Below, piece by piece: positions 33,222 to 44,812 of a stretch of DNA of 64,000 bases (positions are counted from its first letter, which is position 1; each line of letters starts with the position of its first letter). Origin of the DNA: Atherix ibis. Taxonomy: Eukaryota; Arthropoda; Insecta; Diptera; Athericidae. The DNA lies in NCBI GenBank assembly GCA_958298945.1, contig OY282606.1:74635622-74699621 (forward strand). Reading direction: 5' to 3'. The position numbers were made by a program, and so were the translations under genes. The notes under the pieces are model-generated. The model made no database searches, had not been told where the DNA came from, and saw only the letters and a program-made list of their open reading frames with translations.

Positions 33222-34939
33222 AATGTCGTGCTCAAATTCGGAGCAGTTTCTGCGTCAATTTTTTTTGGTTATGTTGTCGAGTAGAATGATTGGGCAATGG
33301 TTTGCCAATGAATAGTTAAAGGTTTGTCTTTTGGTTAGCCGGTGAGGCAAGTTTAGAACTGCTGTAAACACCGGGCGACGAAGAGCTTCTTCCTTCGCCA
33401 GGCAATTTAAGTTCTACTAAAGTAATAATAAATAAAAACGTACGATTTCATATACACATATTTGCAATTATTTATGTTGAAACTAAGAAATTTTCAGTTT
33501 TGAATATTTTCAGTTCAAAGATAAATAGTTCAATACTTGTAACAACTAATAGCTTTAAAGCTGATATCATAAATATATAAAAAAAATACACAAACAAACG
33601 GTCTCAATTTTATTTGTTGACAATTAATAGTTATGAGGTTAGGGACAATTAAAATCCATCCCCTAATTTCAAAAATGTTTTTGTAACTGCTTAGAAGTTG
33701 AGATTTTCTAGCCCTTTCCTCTGGGAATCGCTATATATATTATATTCATATTCATATCAAAGAATATGAATACCCTGTAAAATGTGTAGAGGTACATAAT
33801 AAAGAGAAAAAGTAAAAAAAAATCTTTATTTGAATTTCAAGAAAACACTTTGTAAAATTTGAAAAGAGGTTACTTCTTCGTAAAACAATTAATTTTTGCT
33901 CATAGGAAGATTATAACAATAGTGCATAAATTTGATTTCCAAATATTTTCGTATTTGTTTTTTTTTGTTTACAATTTTGGTAGCTGCTACTAAATCGATT
34001 CAGTTTGTTATTTATTTAAGAATAGAAAAAAATATCTAATTTCGAAATGTTTTTTTTTTTTGGTAATTCGAATTAATTTGAAACGAAATATAAAAACATT
34101 CAAATTATTTTTGCGGATGCACATTATTGAATGTCGATGTATAAACATTTTAAAAGCTTCATTTTTCCTAACATTATTGTATTCAAGAACACGTAAAAAA
34201 AACCATTTTGTTTATAATAATAATCTTCACTTTTCAAGTCCATAAAAGTTTACTTCAAGGTAATCGGAATATATAATTATCAACTCAATTATTTATGTTG
34301 TTTTTATAGTAAATAAAAGAAATGAGTAAAATCATATAAATTTCAAATAAAAAATTTTATATTTGTTTTTTACTTAAAAGAGAAGTGTTTAAACTTGAAA
34401 TTATTGTAAAAGGTAAAAATAGTAAACATAATTAAAACTTTTTAAATACTATTTTAATATAGAAAATAAGTATTTTCAAATAAGCAAAAATTAATTTATT
34501 TACAAATATAGATAAATAAGAAGACAATTTTTATATTTTCGAATACTTATTATTAAACTTACTAATAAAATTAATTGAATGGCTTTTTAGTATTTATCTT
34601 CTTCATTGCATTTTTAGTGTTCATACGAAAATCTTGAAAATACAACAAAAGTGACAATTTTAATGGAAAATAATTTTTTTTAGTCTTTCAAAGCTTTTTA
34701 AAAATTCAATTTAAATAAATCTTACTGTAAAAATTAATTTTTCATATTCTTATTTGGTATTAAGCTTTTGGATACAGAATCTAAGGAGTCAACGAAATAT
34801 GGCAGAAAAGCAATGAGGCTGGTATTACTGAGATCGATATGGCAACACCACACTTTTCCTCCGTATAATTTCTACGTTAGTTGTCTCTCCTAAAGGTGTA
34901 GCACAAGTTTGAACCTCGTCTGTAAGTACACGAAAGTAC
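33222..34939. other. No gene recognised
   Basis: 33222-33430 continues the less AT-rich sequence interrupted by P-like copy 2; the rest is AT-rich homopolymer DNA with no coding signal. Confidence 0.35.
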
Positions 34940-35402
34940 ACAGTCTAACAGTGAAATTTAGAGTAATAATGTACCATTAAATTGTGGGGAAGCAACGATG
35001 TGACTATGGCGAACATTCCCTATTAATAGCATAACTTTTTGGTGACATTAAATGGCATGAAGTATTTTTGGAAGGGCGTGAAGCAGCGAAAGACGAACCA
35101 CGCTCAGGCAGACCTTCAAGCTAATTAAAATTTGAAACAAGTTGGGCTTTTTTTGATATCAGGTCGACAATTGAGAGGCTCAAATAGTGTTATCCGCGTC
35201 AAATCGGACATTCTAGACACTTGGATGCTCCACCATGACAACGCCTCCTCGGTGCCTCCATCAACAAGTTTTTGTCAGAAAAAGGAATTCTTAAGGATTT
35301 GCAGCCCCGCGATTTTTTTGTCTCACAAGATCAAAAAAATACTTGAAATTATATTATTTTGATGCTGTCGATAACATCCAAAGGACCGTAACAGAGCAGT
35401 TG
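34940..35402 (+). mobile_element. Mariner family C, 5' part of a split copy
   Basis: Pieces: KWHEVFLEGREAAKDEPRS, then a deletion joining to a segment before DILDTWMLHHDNASSVPPST (second catalytic motif), FCQKKEFL, and VDNIQRTVTEQLTLMYKNQ. It shares its internal deletion with 40019. The C-terminal end resumes at about 37080. Confidence 0.75.
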
Positions 35403-35950
35403 ACATTGATGTATAAAAATCAAATAAAATTAGTTACATTTATTTTCCGCCAAACTTCGTATAAAAAAAACCTAAAATTGCGTCGCAATCTATTAAACAA
35501 TAGAAAAGCCGAGTTGAGTTGGGTTCCAGATTACGCTGGTATTCTTGGAAATGAGCGAGCTGATAAGCTGGCGGAAGAGGCACCGCACCGTCCTGATCCC
35601 ACTGAAATTTCAAACTTGCCGCATCTACTAATCATATGGCATTTAACCATGTATAGACAAACAATCTGGACCAACTGTGGGAGATTTCTTTCCACACATT
35701 CGCTTAACATCGCAAAACCAGTCTACTGACCAACCATTCTGAAATTCTAGGTAAGGAAACTTAGAATTCATATTGGGCATTTACCCACGATTTCCTCTTC
35801 GGTAACACCAACCTTGTCCTTCATTCCATTCCTGTGGCGTTCAACTCACCATTCCCCATGTTTTACGTGAATGCCATGCAACCCAGAATTTCTTTTTTTA
35901 CGGAACTTCTAGAGCCTACAATTCAATTTCCAAGACCTTCCTAAACATAT
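35403..35950 (+). pseudogene. I-like LINE RNase H domain and C-terminus
   Basis: One frame reads LRRNLLNNRKAELSWVPDYA, GILGNERADKLAEEAPHRPD and NLPHLLIIWHL, the last half of a LINE-encoded RNase H (the NERADKLA motif carries a conserved Asp). The following C-terminal segment (RIHIGHLPT, HGFLFGNTN-type, a Cys/His HVL.ECHATQ region) is in shifted frames. The 3' UTR continues at 36650-36850 after a mariner insertion. RNase H digests RNA in the RNA:DNA hybrid during retrotransposition. Confidence 0.8.
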
Positions 35951-36646
35951 TATTGGGTTGTCCAGAAAGTAATTTTGTTGTTTTCCAACAGAGAACTTAA
36001 TTGTATTTTTTCACAACCAACTTCACACTTAAGCCGCATAATCATATGTATTTTGACAGCTGACATAGCAAGGATTGCTCGATTGATTCTGCACAGTAGT
36101 TTTTGGTTGATACCCTTTTAGTATGGAATGTGAAAAACAGCATTTTCGGCATATTTTATGCTAAAACATTAATTGATGTAAACAGGCAAATAACAACTCG
36201 TGAGATCGCTGAGAGATTAAATTTATCGAATACGACAGTTAATGAAAAAAATTTGTGCCGTTGCATTGACGTTTTGGGATTTGCTTCTCAAACGCCAAGA
36301 AAAGAATCCATTTTTGAAGCGTATCATCACTGGGGACGAGAAATGGGTTGTCTACAACAATGTTAAGCGTAAAAGATCCTGGAGTAGAAAAGATGAACCG
36401 ACTCAAAGCATTTCGAAAGCCAATATTCATCAAAAAAAGGTTATGCTATCTGTTTGGTAGGATTTCAAATGAATCGTTTATTTTGAGGTTCTACCGAGAA
36501 ACACAACGATTAATTCTGAAGTGTACTGTCACCAGTTGGACAAATTGAATGATTCACTTAAAGAAAAAGGACCAATAAATAAACTATTGCGTTGTTCGGA
36601 AAGTAATTTCGTAATGAAACGAAATTACTTTCTAGACAACCCAATA
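35951..36646 (+). mobile_element. Mariner family B, copy 2, internally deleted
   Basis: TATTGGGTTGTCCAGAAAG at the left and the inverse end TTTCTAGACAACCCAATA at the right bound about 696 bp. Transposase pieces: TTREIAERLNLSNTTVNEKN, LKRIITGDEKWVVYNNVKRK (first catalytic Asp), HQKKVMLSVW; the C-terminal third is missing. An extra copy of the left terminal repeat lies at 36586-36611, forming an inverted pair with the right end. Confidence 0.85.
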
Positions 36647-36649
36647 ATT

Positions 36650-36850
36650 TGCTCCACAGAATAAGAGATCTGACTTTTTCCTACAAATAACAATCGACCT
36701 GTTTCATTAGGGGGGCTAGCAATGCCGACCTACACGTAACATGAAGTCGCCAAATTGCCTCATGGTCGTGGCGCTATAGAATATCATCTGGCTCTTATCT
36801 CAGAGACCTTAAAACAACAACAAAAAACCATAAAATTTACTCAAAATAAG
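36650..36850 (+). mobile_element. I-like LINE 3' UTR
   Basis: Continuation of the LINE at 35403-35950. Contains ATGAAGTCGCCAAATTGCC and GGTCGTGGCGC, shared with the SINE tails at 20357 and 26964 and with fragments at 9033 and 52660. Confidence 0.7.
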
Positions 36851-37059
36851 ACGCTCGAACTCTATCAACACTTCTATAAATCCATAATATTTTCATTTAT
36901 AGAAGTCTGGGCGACTTAGAAATGACTAATTGTTTCATTGGCAAATATCTTACAGTGCTTTTAGAAGTCATACAGGGTTTCTTCAGCCCTTTTAACCCAT
37001 ACTTTACAATACAAATTGAGTCATATTATCAACAAAAAAAAAAAAATTTCAAATCAAGC

Positions 37060-37310
37060 AATGATTGATGTTGTGCTTTTTAAATCCTCCCCTCTAACAT
37101 GGTATAAAGAGTGGAAACAGCACCTCCTCCGATGTATTGCTGCCCAATCGAACTCCTTCGAAGGCGATAACATTGGCGTACAAATAAAAATAAAATTGTT
37201 CCAAGAGAAAAGCAATCAATTTTATTTCTTTTCTGCCATACAAAATGTTCATCAATACTATCCAGAATCTAAGAATATGATGAATTTGTTTCTTTTGTTG
37301 TAAATAATTT
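37060..37310 (+). pseudogene. Mariner family C C-terminal end
   Basis: TWYKEWKQHLLRCIAAQSNS followed by FEGDNI is the typical last segment of a mariner transposase, picking up almost where 35402 stopped. Together with 34940-35402 it makes one element opened by two later insertions. Confidence 0.75.
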
Positions 37311-39060
37311 TAATAGTAAAAACTAAAGTAGAACAATGGTCAAAATAAATAATATTCAGTTGCGATAGGAAAGGTTCTGAAATGGACCAAAACAACTACT
37401 CAACTGAACACAAAGAAGATTTACTTCTGCGAATCACAAAAAAAGGCAAAATTATATTGAATTATTTTCTTCAAGAAAATCAGAGCAGAACGTTGAATGG
37501 ATGATCAAAAACAATTGCAAATAATGAAGGGTTCGCAACTAATACTCGTATCACAACGAATAATAATAAAGGTCACGTTTTAAGAGTTCAAAGCGTTCGC
37601 TAAGAAAATCTTAAGTTAAGACAATTCATATATAAATGCACACACTTATGTGTACATTGGTAGTAGACGAATACGGTATTTATATCTCGTATTACATTTT
37701 CGTCTATCATATTCTCGAAATAGCTTTGACCTGTACAAGAAATGCCACAAAACGATATCGCGGAATGAATGTTGGCTAAGTGTTTTCCGAATCAAGATAT
37801 GATATCACATTTCCAGAAAACATCCATTAATTAATTGATTTGTGGAGAATTGTGACAAGAGGTAATTTTACTTGGCACCACACGGACAACATTTTTATCA
37901 ACGATTAGTCACATGCGAGTAAATGCTCCGTCTCTGACTGATCCCATGCATGCCACTGAATACCACGAAAGCGTGTGTTGGTCATGTCCGATAGTAGGTC
38001 TTTCAGATTGACCATGCATAGTCTGGAAATTCCTTTCACCTTTTTATTTTGTTTTCGTTTAAATATTTTTAGCTTATTGTACCAATCATTCGATTTCTAG
38101 GAAATAACTTTCAAAGTGTAAATATGCAGAGATTATTCCAAGTTTTCGGTTTTCGAAAACTCCGCATTCCAGAATATTTTACATATAAAATTTTTTTTCC
38201 CAATATAACAGGTAAATTTCTTAATTTTATCTATAAAAATCAACAGGTTACAATACTTGTTTTTCTATCACTTCAATTATTTGAAACTGTTGACCCATCC
38301 ATTTATACTATATGACAAAAATTATTTGATTACAAATTAAAAATTCTGTTAAGTAATCAATAAAATTTGCGCTTTTCGAAATGATTAAAAATAATTATGT
38401 TATTGTCTTATATGAGTATGGTTATCACAAGTGTTATTTTTAAATAAAAATTGAAAAACGTAATTTATTAAAATTAATCTCAAATTAGTTTTCATAACAT
38501 CAAAATTTTATAACGAAACTTAAAAATAAATTTTCAAAACACACTCGCATAGGACATTTATTAGATTGATTAGATAAATAATATATATGTAATTGAAAAT
38601 AAAAAATCCCCCCAATCAATTTATATGAATTAAAAATAAAAAATCCCCCTAATCAATTTTACCACTGGAAATATTTTATGAAGGAATATTTTCTAATTTT
38701 TTTTTTAAATTTTCAACGTTTTTCTGAATACAAAATGTTATTTAAATTATTTTTAAGTTAATTATTATATATATTATTTATAAAAATTCTTTATGTCCAA
38801 ACCATGTGCATACAAAAAAATATTTAAGGAGGTCTGGAGAGAAAAAAAATTGAAAACAAAAAATATTCTAACACTGCTACGAGTATTATGAAGGACATTC
38901 AATTGGTTAGAATTGGTCAAATCAAATGGGTAAAATTTCCAAACATTTGGAATTTCTAAAAAGTCATTTTAATATCAGAAATTTGTAGATTTTTATACTG
39001 AACACTCCACAGTTTCTCTCTTACCCAGAAGTATTTTAAGATATTTCTGTTGCTATTGAT
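37311..39060. other. No gene recognised; short tandem repeat at 38591-38660
   Basis: AT-rich. Two copies of a roughly 33-bp unit with AAAAAATCCCCC and AATCAATTT lie at 38591-38622 and 38628-38660. A 63-codon frame at 38124 with an internal CAG|GTAAAT was judged insufficient for an exon. Confidence 0.4.
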
Positions 39061-40018
39061 CGTGTGTGGTATTCTAGACTTCTCTGGAAACTCTTGGGCT
39101 CCCTACCTTCTCCACACAATTTTATTATAAATTCATATCAGTACCAACGTCGCAACACAATATCCCAAGGAATCCATCCTATTTCAGGTGGAGTACCACA
39201 AGGTAGTAGTTTTGGTACCATTTTATATAATATTTATACCAGCTGGAGTGCCACAAGGCAGTATTTTGGTACCATTTTATATAATATTTATACCAGCTGG
39301 AGTATCACAAGGCAGTATTTTGGTACCATTTTATATAATATTTATACCAGCTGGAGTACCACAAGGCAGTATTTTAGTATCATTTTATATAATATTTATA
39401 TCAGCTGGAGTACCACAAGGCAGTATTTTGGTACCATTTTATATAATATTTATACCAGCTGGACTACCACAAGGCAGTATTTTAGTATCATTTTATATAA
39501 TATTTATAACAGCTGGAGTACCACAAGGGAGTATTGTGGTACCATTTTATATAATATTTATACCTACCCGGCATAGCTTCTTCTAATTTTACAATAACTA
39601 CAATCTTCAATCTTGAATAACGAGAAGGAGAGTAATGATAAAAATGCTCACATTACTTGCACTCTTTGTCAAAATCCATTTAAAGTGCGTTGCTTAGAAC
39701 TTAACCTAGACAAGAAATTATTCTGGAACCCATAAACTAACAGACATTATCTACAACTATTTAGACTACAGAACGAGTCTTCCAAACTATACGTAATAAT
39801 AAATAGTAAACTTTTAACGTATAAACTAATTATGAAACCAATTTGGACTTATGGAATTATACTTTCAAGTTCCACGAAACCTTCTAATTCTAATCTTGGA
39901 ATTAGTTTATATATTAAAATAAATAGCAAAACTTTTTATATATAAACTAATTATGAAACCAATTTGGACTTATGGAATTATACTTTGGGGTTCAACTAAA
40001 TATTCCAATTCCAATCGC
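39061..40018 (+). pseudogene. Jockey-like LINE RT remnant containing a tandem expansion
   Basis: Left flank VWYSRLLWKLLGSLPSPHNF resembles RT sequence before the PQGS box. Seven copies of that box follow as a 54-bp tandem array (39188-39567). After it come FKVRCLELNLDKKLFWNP-type and KPIWTYGIILWGSTK-type thumb sequence, the latter partly duplicated (about 39800-39900 and 39915-40010). The 3' end of the same LINE resumes at 40466 after a mariner C fragment. Confidence 0.8.
39188..39567 (+). repeat. 54-bp minisatellite built from the RT PQGS motif, 7 units
   Basis: Each unit encodes about GVPQGSILVPFYIIFIPA in one frame. The GG(T)ACCATTTTATATAA landmark recurs at 39214, 39268, 39322, 39376, 39430, 39484 and 39538, exactly 54 bp apart. 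Units differ by only a few bases, and because 54 is a multiple of 3, two frames stay open through the array (39064-39576 and 39188-39586). Confidence 0.95.
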
Positions 40019-40465
40019 ATCTACGATATGACTATGGTGAACATTCCCTGTTAATAGCATAAGTTTTTGGTGATATTAAATGGCATGAAGTATTTTTGGA
40101 AGAGCGTGAAGTAGCGAAACACGCTCAGGCAGAGTGGGGTTTTTTGTGATATCAGACCGTCAATTGAGAGGCTCAGAAAGTGTTATCTGCATCAAATCGG
40201 ACATTCCAGACACTTGGATGTTCCACCATGACAACGCCTCCTCGGCGCCTCCACAAGTTTTGTTAGAAAAAGTAATTCTTGAGTATCTACAGCTTTTATC
40301 CCGTGTGATTATATGTCTCTTATGTTAGAAAAAGTAATTCTTGAGATTGTATTTATCCCGTGTGATTTTATGTCTCGCAAAATCAAAAAATACTTGGAAG
40401 TTCATCATTTTGATACTGTTGATAACATCCAAAGGAATGTAGCGGAGGAGTTGACATTGATGTAT
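40019..40465 (+). mobile_element. Mariner family C deletion derivative
   Basis: Starts with a segment nearly identical to 34990-35110 (KWHEVFLEEREVAK) and carries the same internal deletion, then DIPDTWMFHHDNASSAPPQ and VDNIQRNVAEELTLMY. A roughly 62-bp tandem duplication with TTAGAAAAAGTAATTCTTGAG occupies about 40262-40372. Inserted in the LINE of 39061-40700. Confidence 0.75.
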
Positions 40466-40700
40466 ATTTTTATATGTTCCTTCTGTTCAGTACTTCTTAT
40501 ACCCCGTTACCAAAGATTTCATCCCCGTTATTCTTATTATCATAACCCACCTGAAAGAGAACTTTTTTCTACTCTCCTTTTCGAAAACACTCATTGGAAA
40601 CTAAAGGAACAGTGGCGGCACGGTTTATTAGAATCTTCTAACACTCCGTTAGTTGGTGAAACGTCGATGGGTGTTAACTTAAAATTCATTGCTTCAAAAT
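40466..40700 (+). pseudogene. Jockey-like LINE ORF2 C-terminal end
   Basis: PRYQRFHPRYSYYHNPPERE, LFENTHWKLKEQWRHGLLES and SSNTPLVGE match the C-terminal ends at 22330 (minus) and 26680-26800. It completes the copy begun at 39061. Confidence 0.8.
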
Positions 40701-42789
40701 ATAGTAAATTTACTTTTGACGTAAATATCGATAAAATAATTATCTGAAGAAAAAAAACATTCTGTAAAAAACTATATAGTGGATGAGGACAAATATAAAT
40801 GGAAGGCTAATTGTAGTAAACAAAGTTCAGTTCGAATAAACAATTCCCTCCAAACTAAACCCACTCAAGTTGAATATCGAATAGAAATTGTTTTGAATAC
40901 AAAATAAGAATTTTTTCGATTCAACAAGGACATAGCTTCGTATGCAAATTGTACTCCTTCCACGTTTGATTTCTGATGATTTTTTTATTGTTGTTGGAAG
41001 TTTGTCATATTTAATTTTTTTTTAAATCACAAATTATCACGTATTTGTACATATTTTTGTTTTTGTTGTTGTTGGTAAATTAAAACTATATACAAGGTCA
41101 GTCATTTGGTTTGGAGGTTTTTCTTTTAGAAATTTACAAACCGAATTATTAAAGCTGTTTTTTGTTGCAAGAAACGAATCGAATCTAAAGTTTTTTCCCC
41201 CCAACTTTTCTGGATATTTAAACTTTCATCTTTAAAAGTAGCCCATTGATCACATTCGACATTCCTTCTTAGAAAATTGTCTATAAATTTGTTCAATCGA
41301 AAAAAACTTAACAACATTTTTTTTATTGGTTATGTTTTTTTTTATAGAAAAACGTGTTTTCGAAATTTATATGTTAATCATGAATAAATCGATTTCACTC
41401 TTTCACTAATGTTTTTTTTATTATAACATCGTTTTTTACCTGCTTCTATTTTTAATTTATTTAAATTTTTGTGTTTTAATATTGAACAGCACATATGTGA
41501 ATGTTTTTCTAATAGTTTTCAACCGGAGATATACATTTTCGAAGAATAATGAACAGTTTTTTGGAAATGATTATGAACGGGAGCAGCTATTTACTTTATT
41601 ATACAATCTACCGAATTATGTTGAATGCACATTATAGTTTACATAGGCAGAGGCATATGCACATCAAATTTGCAAACATATACAGTATCAGTGTCACTTC
41701 AATTAAACTTTATAGTTTTTTTATTTATTAAATCAGAAAATTATTGTAATTGTGGAAAAAAATTCACTTCTATAGCATGAAGTGCATATGGTACACGAAT
41801 CGTAAATGGAGAAAAATAATAATTAATTTAAAAAAAATTATTTTCACTAACAATAAACACGAGGAAATAATCATGATCTATCTAATAATCGTTTCTTAAA
41901 TGCACATGATTATCTAACTACGTTCACATCTACAATACATACGAGTAATGTACATTGGATAAATAAACTTTATCTTTTTATCAACATGTGCATTAGTGAA
42001 GGTCATGCTGGTTTGTTAATTGCATCATTATTTACGATGTAATAAGAATTCCGACAAGATTGCACTTGCATTGCGGCAAAGTATGTTAGACTGAAAGCCG
42101 TTAAAAATCGTCTTCGCTTAATTGAGAAGAAAAGATGATAACAACTTATTAGAGGTCATTTTATTTGTTCAAAAAAAATTACTGTAGAATATTTAGTAAT
42201 AATTGAACACAATAAAAAATTATTTCTGAGTAGATATGAAGTATTCCAAAATAGTACTTTTTTAAAGCATGTTAATGTTAAAAGTGTTATTCGGATAATT
42301 TATTCATACATTATAATAAGTTTTCGTGCGAGCTGAAATTAGGATTTAAATCATACCGAATCATACTAGGTCAATGAGCGTTGAAATTTCCTTAGAACAT
42401 GGAAAGATATAAAAAGGAAAAGGACAATTTGATCTGTCAAATTGGCGAGACTCTTAATTACGAGTATCTTAGATTGTTCGCATAGAGTACTAAGAAGTAA
42501 CTCACCATATATTATAGAACTACTACTGGATAAGCCTCTAAGCAAAAATTGAACAACAAAAATTTTCAGATTTTCGCTTCCGGTAAAAAAATCACATTAT
42601 TTTACATAATAAATTTGCAATTTTCGAATAACGCTGTTTAGGAAAATGGATAAATTAACACTTACATATGCGAAAAATAGTCGAGATATTAAATAAAAAA
42701 CAAGCTTGAATTTTCACTTCCCGATATCTGTCAAAATTAAAAATGTAAACAAAATTTAAACTTGTACGGTATTCGTCGGTATGCTACCA
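40701..42789. other. No gene recognised
   Basis: AT-rich with many T runs. The minus-strand 63-codon frame at 41126-41317 has a protein-like stretch but no family I recognise. Confidence 0.35.
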
Positions 42790-42842
42790 CTTAGATTAAA
42801 GAATACCTGCATTGGCCCGTACGTCAGATTTCCTTACATGTA

Positions 42843-43491
42843 CGAGGTCTGTTCAAAAAGTATCGCGAATTTTGAATTTCCGCGGGTTACGTGTATTCGA
42901 TTTTCTATTTTTTTTTGTGGCGTTATGTTGGTACTCCTGTCTCTCACTTATGCCGCAAATCGACCATTTTTAATGTTCAGTTAATTTTTTACAGCTGCTT
43001 TGCTTGCACGTGTTTTGGCTCGTCTTCGATTTTTGCCCATTTTCGACCAAAAACAACATCGCATTAACATTGCTAAGGAGCTGTTTAACTCTGTCCGCGA
43101 CTACCCAAATTTGCTCCAGAGGGTCATAACTGGTAACGAATCATGGGTTTATGGTTATGACGTGGAAACCGTAGCTCAATTATTCCAATGGAAGCTGTGG
43201 CACGAGCCAAGACCGAAAAACCGCGCAAAGTTCGGTCGAATGTGAAGGTTTTGCTTAAAGTTTTCTTCGATTGCAGGGGCGTGGTGCATCATGAGTTCTT
43301 GCCACAGGGTAGAGCGGTCAATAAGGAATATTACCTGCGAGTTATGCGCAAATTGCGCGAAGCAATCCGCCAGAAACGCCCGGATTCGTGACATAAGTAA
43401 GAGACAGGAGTACCAACATAACGCCACAAAATCGAAAATCTAATATACGTAACCCGCGAAAATTAAAAATTCGCGATAATTTTTTAACCAT
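42843..43491 (+). mobile_element. Mariner family D derivative with about 110-bp inverted ends
   Basis: Left end CGAGGTCTGTTCAAAAAG; the first 110 bp, including GGCGTTATGTTGGTACTCCT, reappears inverted at 43386-43491. Between them are IAKELFNSVRDYPNLLQRVI, TGNESWVYGYDVET (first catalytic Asp changed to Asn), NVKVLLKVFFDCRGVVHHEF and MRKLREAIRQKRPD. The C-terminal half of the gene, including the second and third catalytic residues, is gone. It looks like a foldback derivative made by replacing the 3' half with an inverted 5' end. Confidence 0.8.
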
Positions 43492-43565
43492 AATTAATAT
43501 TCATTTTAATTAACTTATTGAAAACAAAAATATAATTTAAACACAACGACAGGCTTAATTTTTTA

Positions 43566-43639
43566 AATTCCATTTCATATCAAAACATTGTAAAAAAAAT
43601 GTTTATTTTTTATACAATGTTTTGATATGAAATGGAATT
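43566..43639. repeat. Perfect 27-bp inverted repeat in P-like copy 3
   Basis: AATTCCATTTCATATC... (43566-43592) is inverted at 43613-43639 with a 20-base loop. Other P-like copies hold only the right arm, so this is a local inverted duplication. Confidence 0.9.
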
Positions 43640-44812
43640 GTATTTTAGGTTTATTATTTATTTAGGTTTATTATATAAAAGCGCACTATTGAAAAGTTTT
43701 GAAAAATATAAATTTAAAAAAAAATCAATAAATATCAATTAAAAAATTTTGTAGACTTTCGGAGAGTTTTACAAACGCCATTCTCCATGAAAGTGGTAGC
43801 ATTCCGAAATGCTTGCATACTTTTGTTGTTTTTCAAGTAATTATTTTGGCACTTATTGGAAAGTGCAAGTGATGGTGTAGTTTTTATGTTTTTTGAAGTA
43901 TTTTACGAAAAAGTATTTATATAAATAGTTATGATGTTGATAACATTTAATAGGAAGTTTTTATTTCATAAAATGAAGTGTTTTATAAAGAATTGCTGAT
44001 AATTTAACAGAATAAGGAAGCTGGGAATTTCTTTCTTTTGGTAAGTTGATATCTTCATTTTTACTATAGAAAATAACAAAATTTTAGTTTGTGATGTGCC
44101 CAGCCCAAATGGCTTTTAATGATTTATGTTGTCCAAAAGTGATTAAAAAGTGAAAAGTTCGGCATTCAATAAATGTAAACAAATGTGATGTTGACAGTTC
44201 AATGTTTACCTGAAAATAATTCAGTGCCGGCGTACGTAAAGAATGTGTAAGAAAATTTAGGGGAACGCATTTTTTTAATAGTGCAAGAAATACTTTAATT
44301 TCTGTTAATTCTTTACTAAGTTTTGGTGTGGTTTTAATTTCAACATAATGTCATATGCTCTCTTTTTATTCAAATTTGAATTTTTGAAATGGAATTTTAT
44401 TTGTGCACATAATTGTTTTGATATAATCAAATAACTCGAAATTTATTGTATATTTTTATATGCTCTTCCAATTTATAATTGTGTTTTAGTAAATAAAATG
44501 AAAATATATAATAAATAAATAAATAATATTTTAAAATAGAATACTGTGTTTTATTGCAAATTTCCAAAACCAATTCCATCAAACAATAAAATCCGCAATA
44601 TAAAAAAAATCTATTTGTTTACGCATAAATGACATCACATATGAAAATGGTTTTAAACGAACCCCATCCATCGCATACTGAAGTTTAAAATTTGCCCCCA
44701 ATGATTTACGCCGTTTCTGTTATTTTGCATGTATGTGCGTCCTACAAATGTATTGCCAACAAAATTCGTCCACAAATTTTGTGTCGAGGCCTATCTAGTT
44801 CTTCTAAAACTA

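Larger units (their letters stand above)
42790..44812 (+). mobile_element. P-like element copy 3, interrupted by mariner D
   Basis: Left end CTTAGATTAAAGAATACCTG; right end eroded (CCTATCTAGTTCTTCTAAAAC). Contains the relic start MKCFIKNC and GGTAAGTTG near 44040. About 120 bp after the left end is replaced by a mariner (42843-43491). A 27-bp perfect hairpin (43566-43639) is unique to this copy. No 8-bp flanking duplication could be recognised because the right end is decayed. Confidence 0.8.

Noticed and set aside
38124..38215. Possible plus-strand exon MQRLFQVFG... ending CAG|GTAAAT
   Set aside because: AT-rich, weak donor, no neighbouring exon or conserved protein feature.
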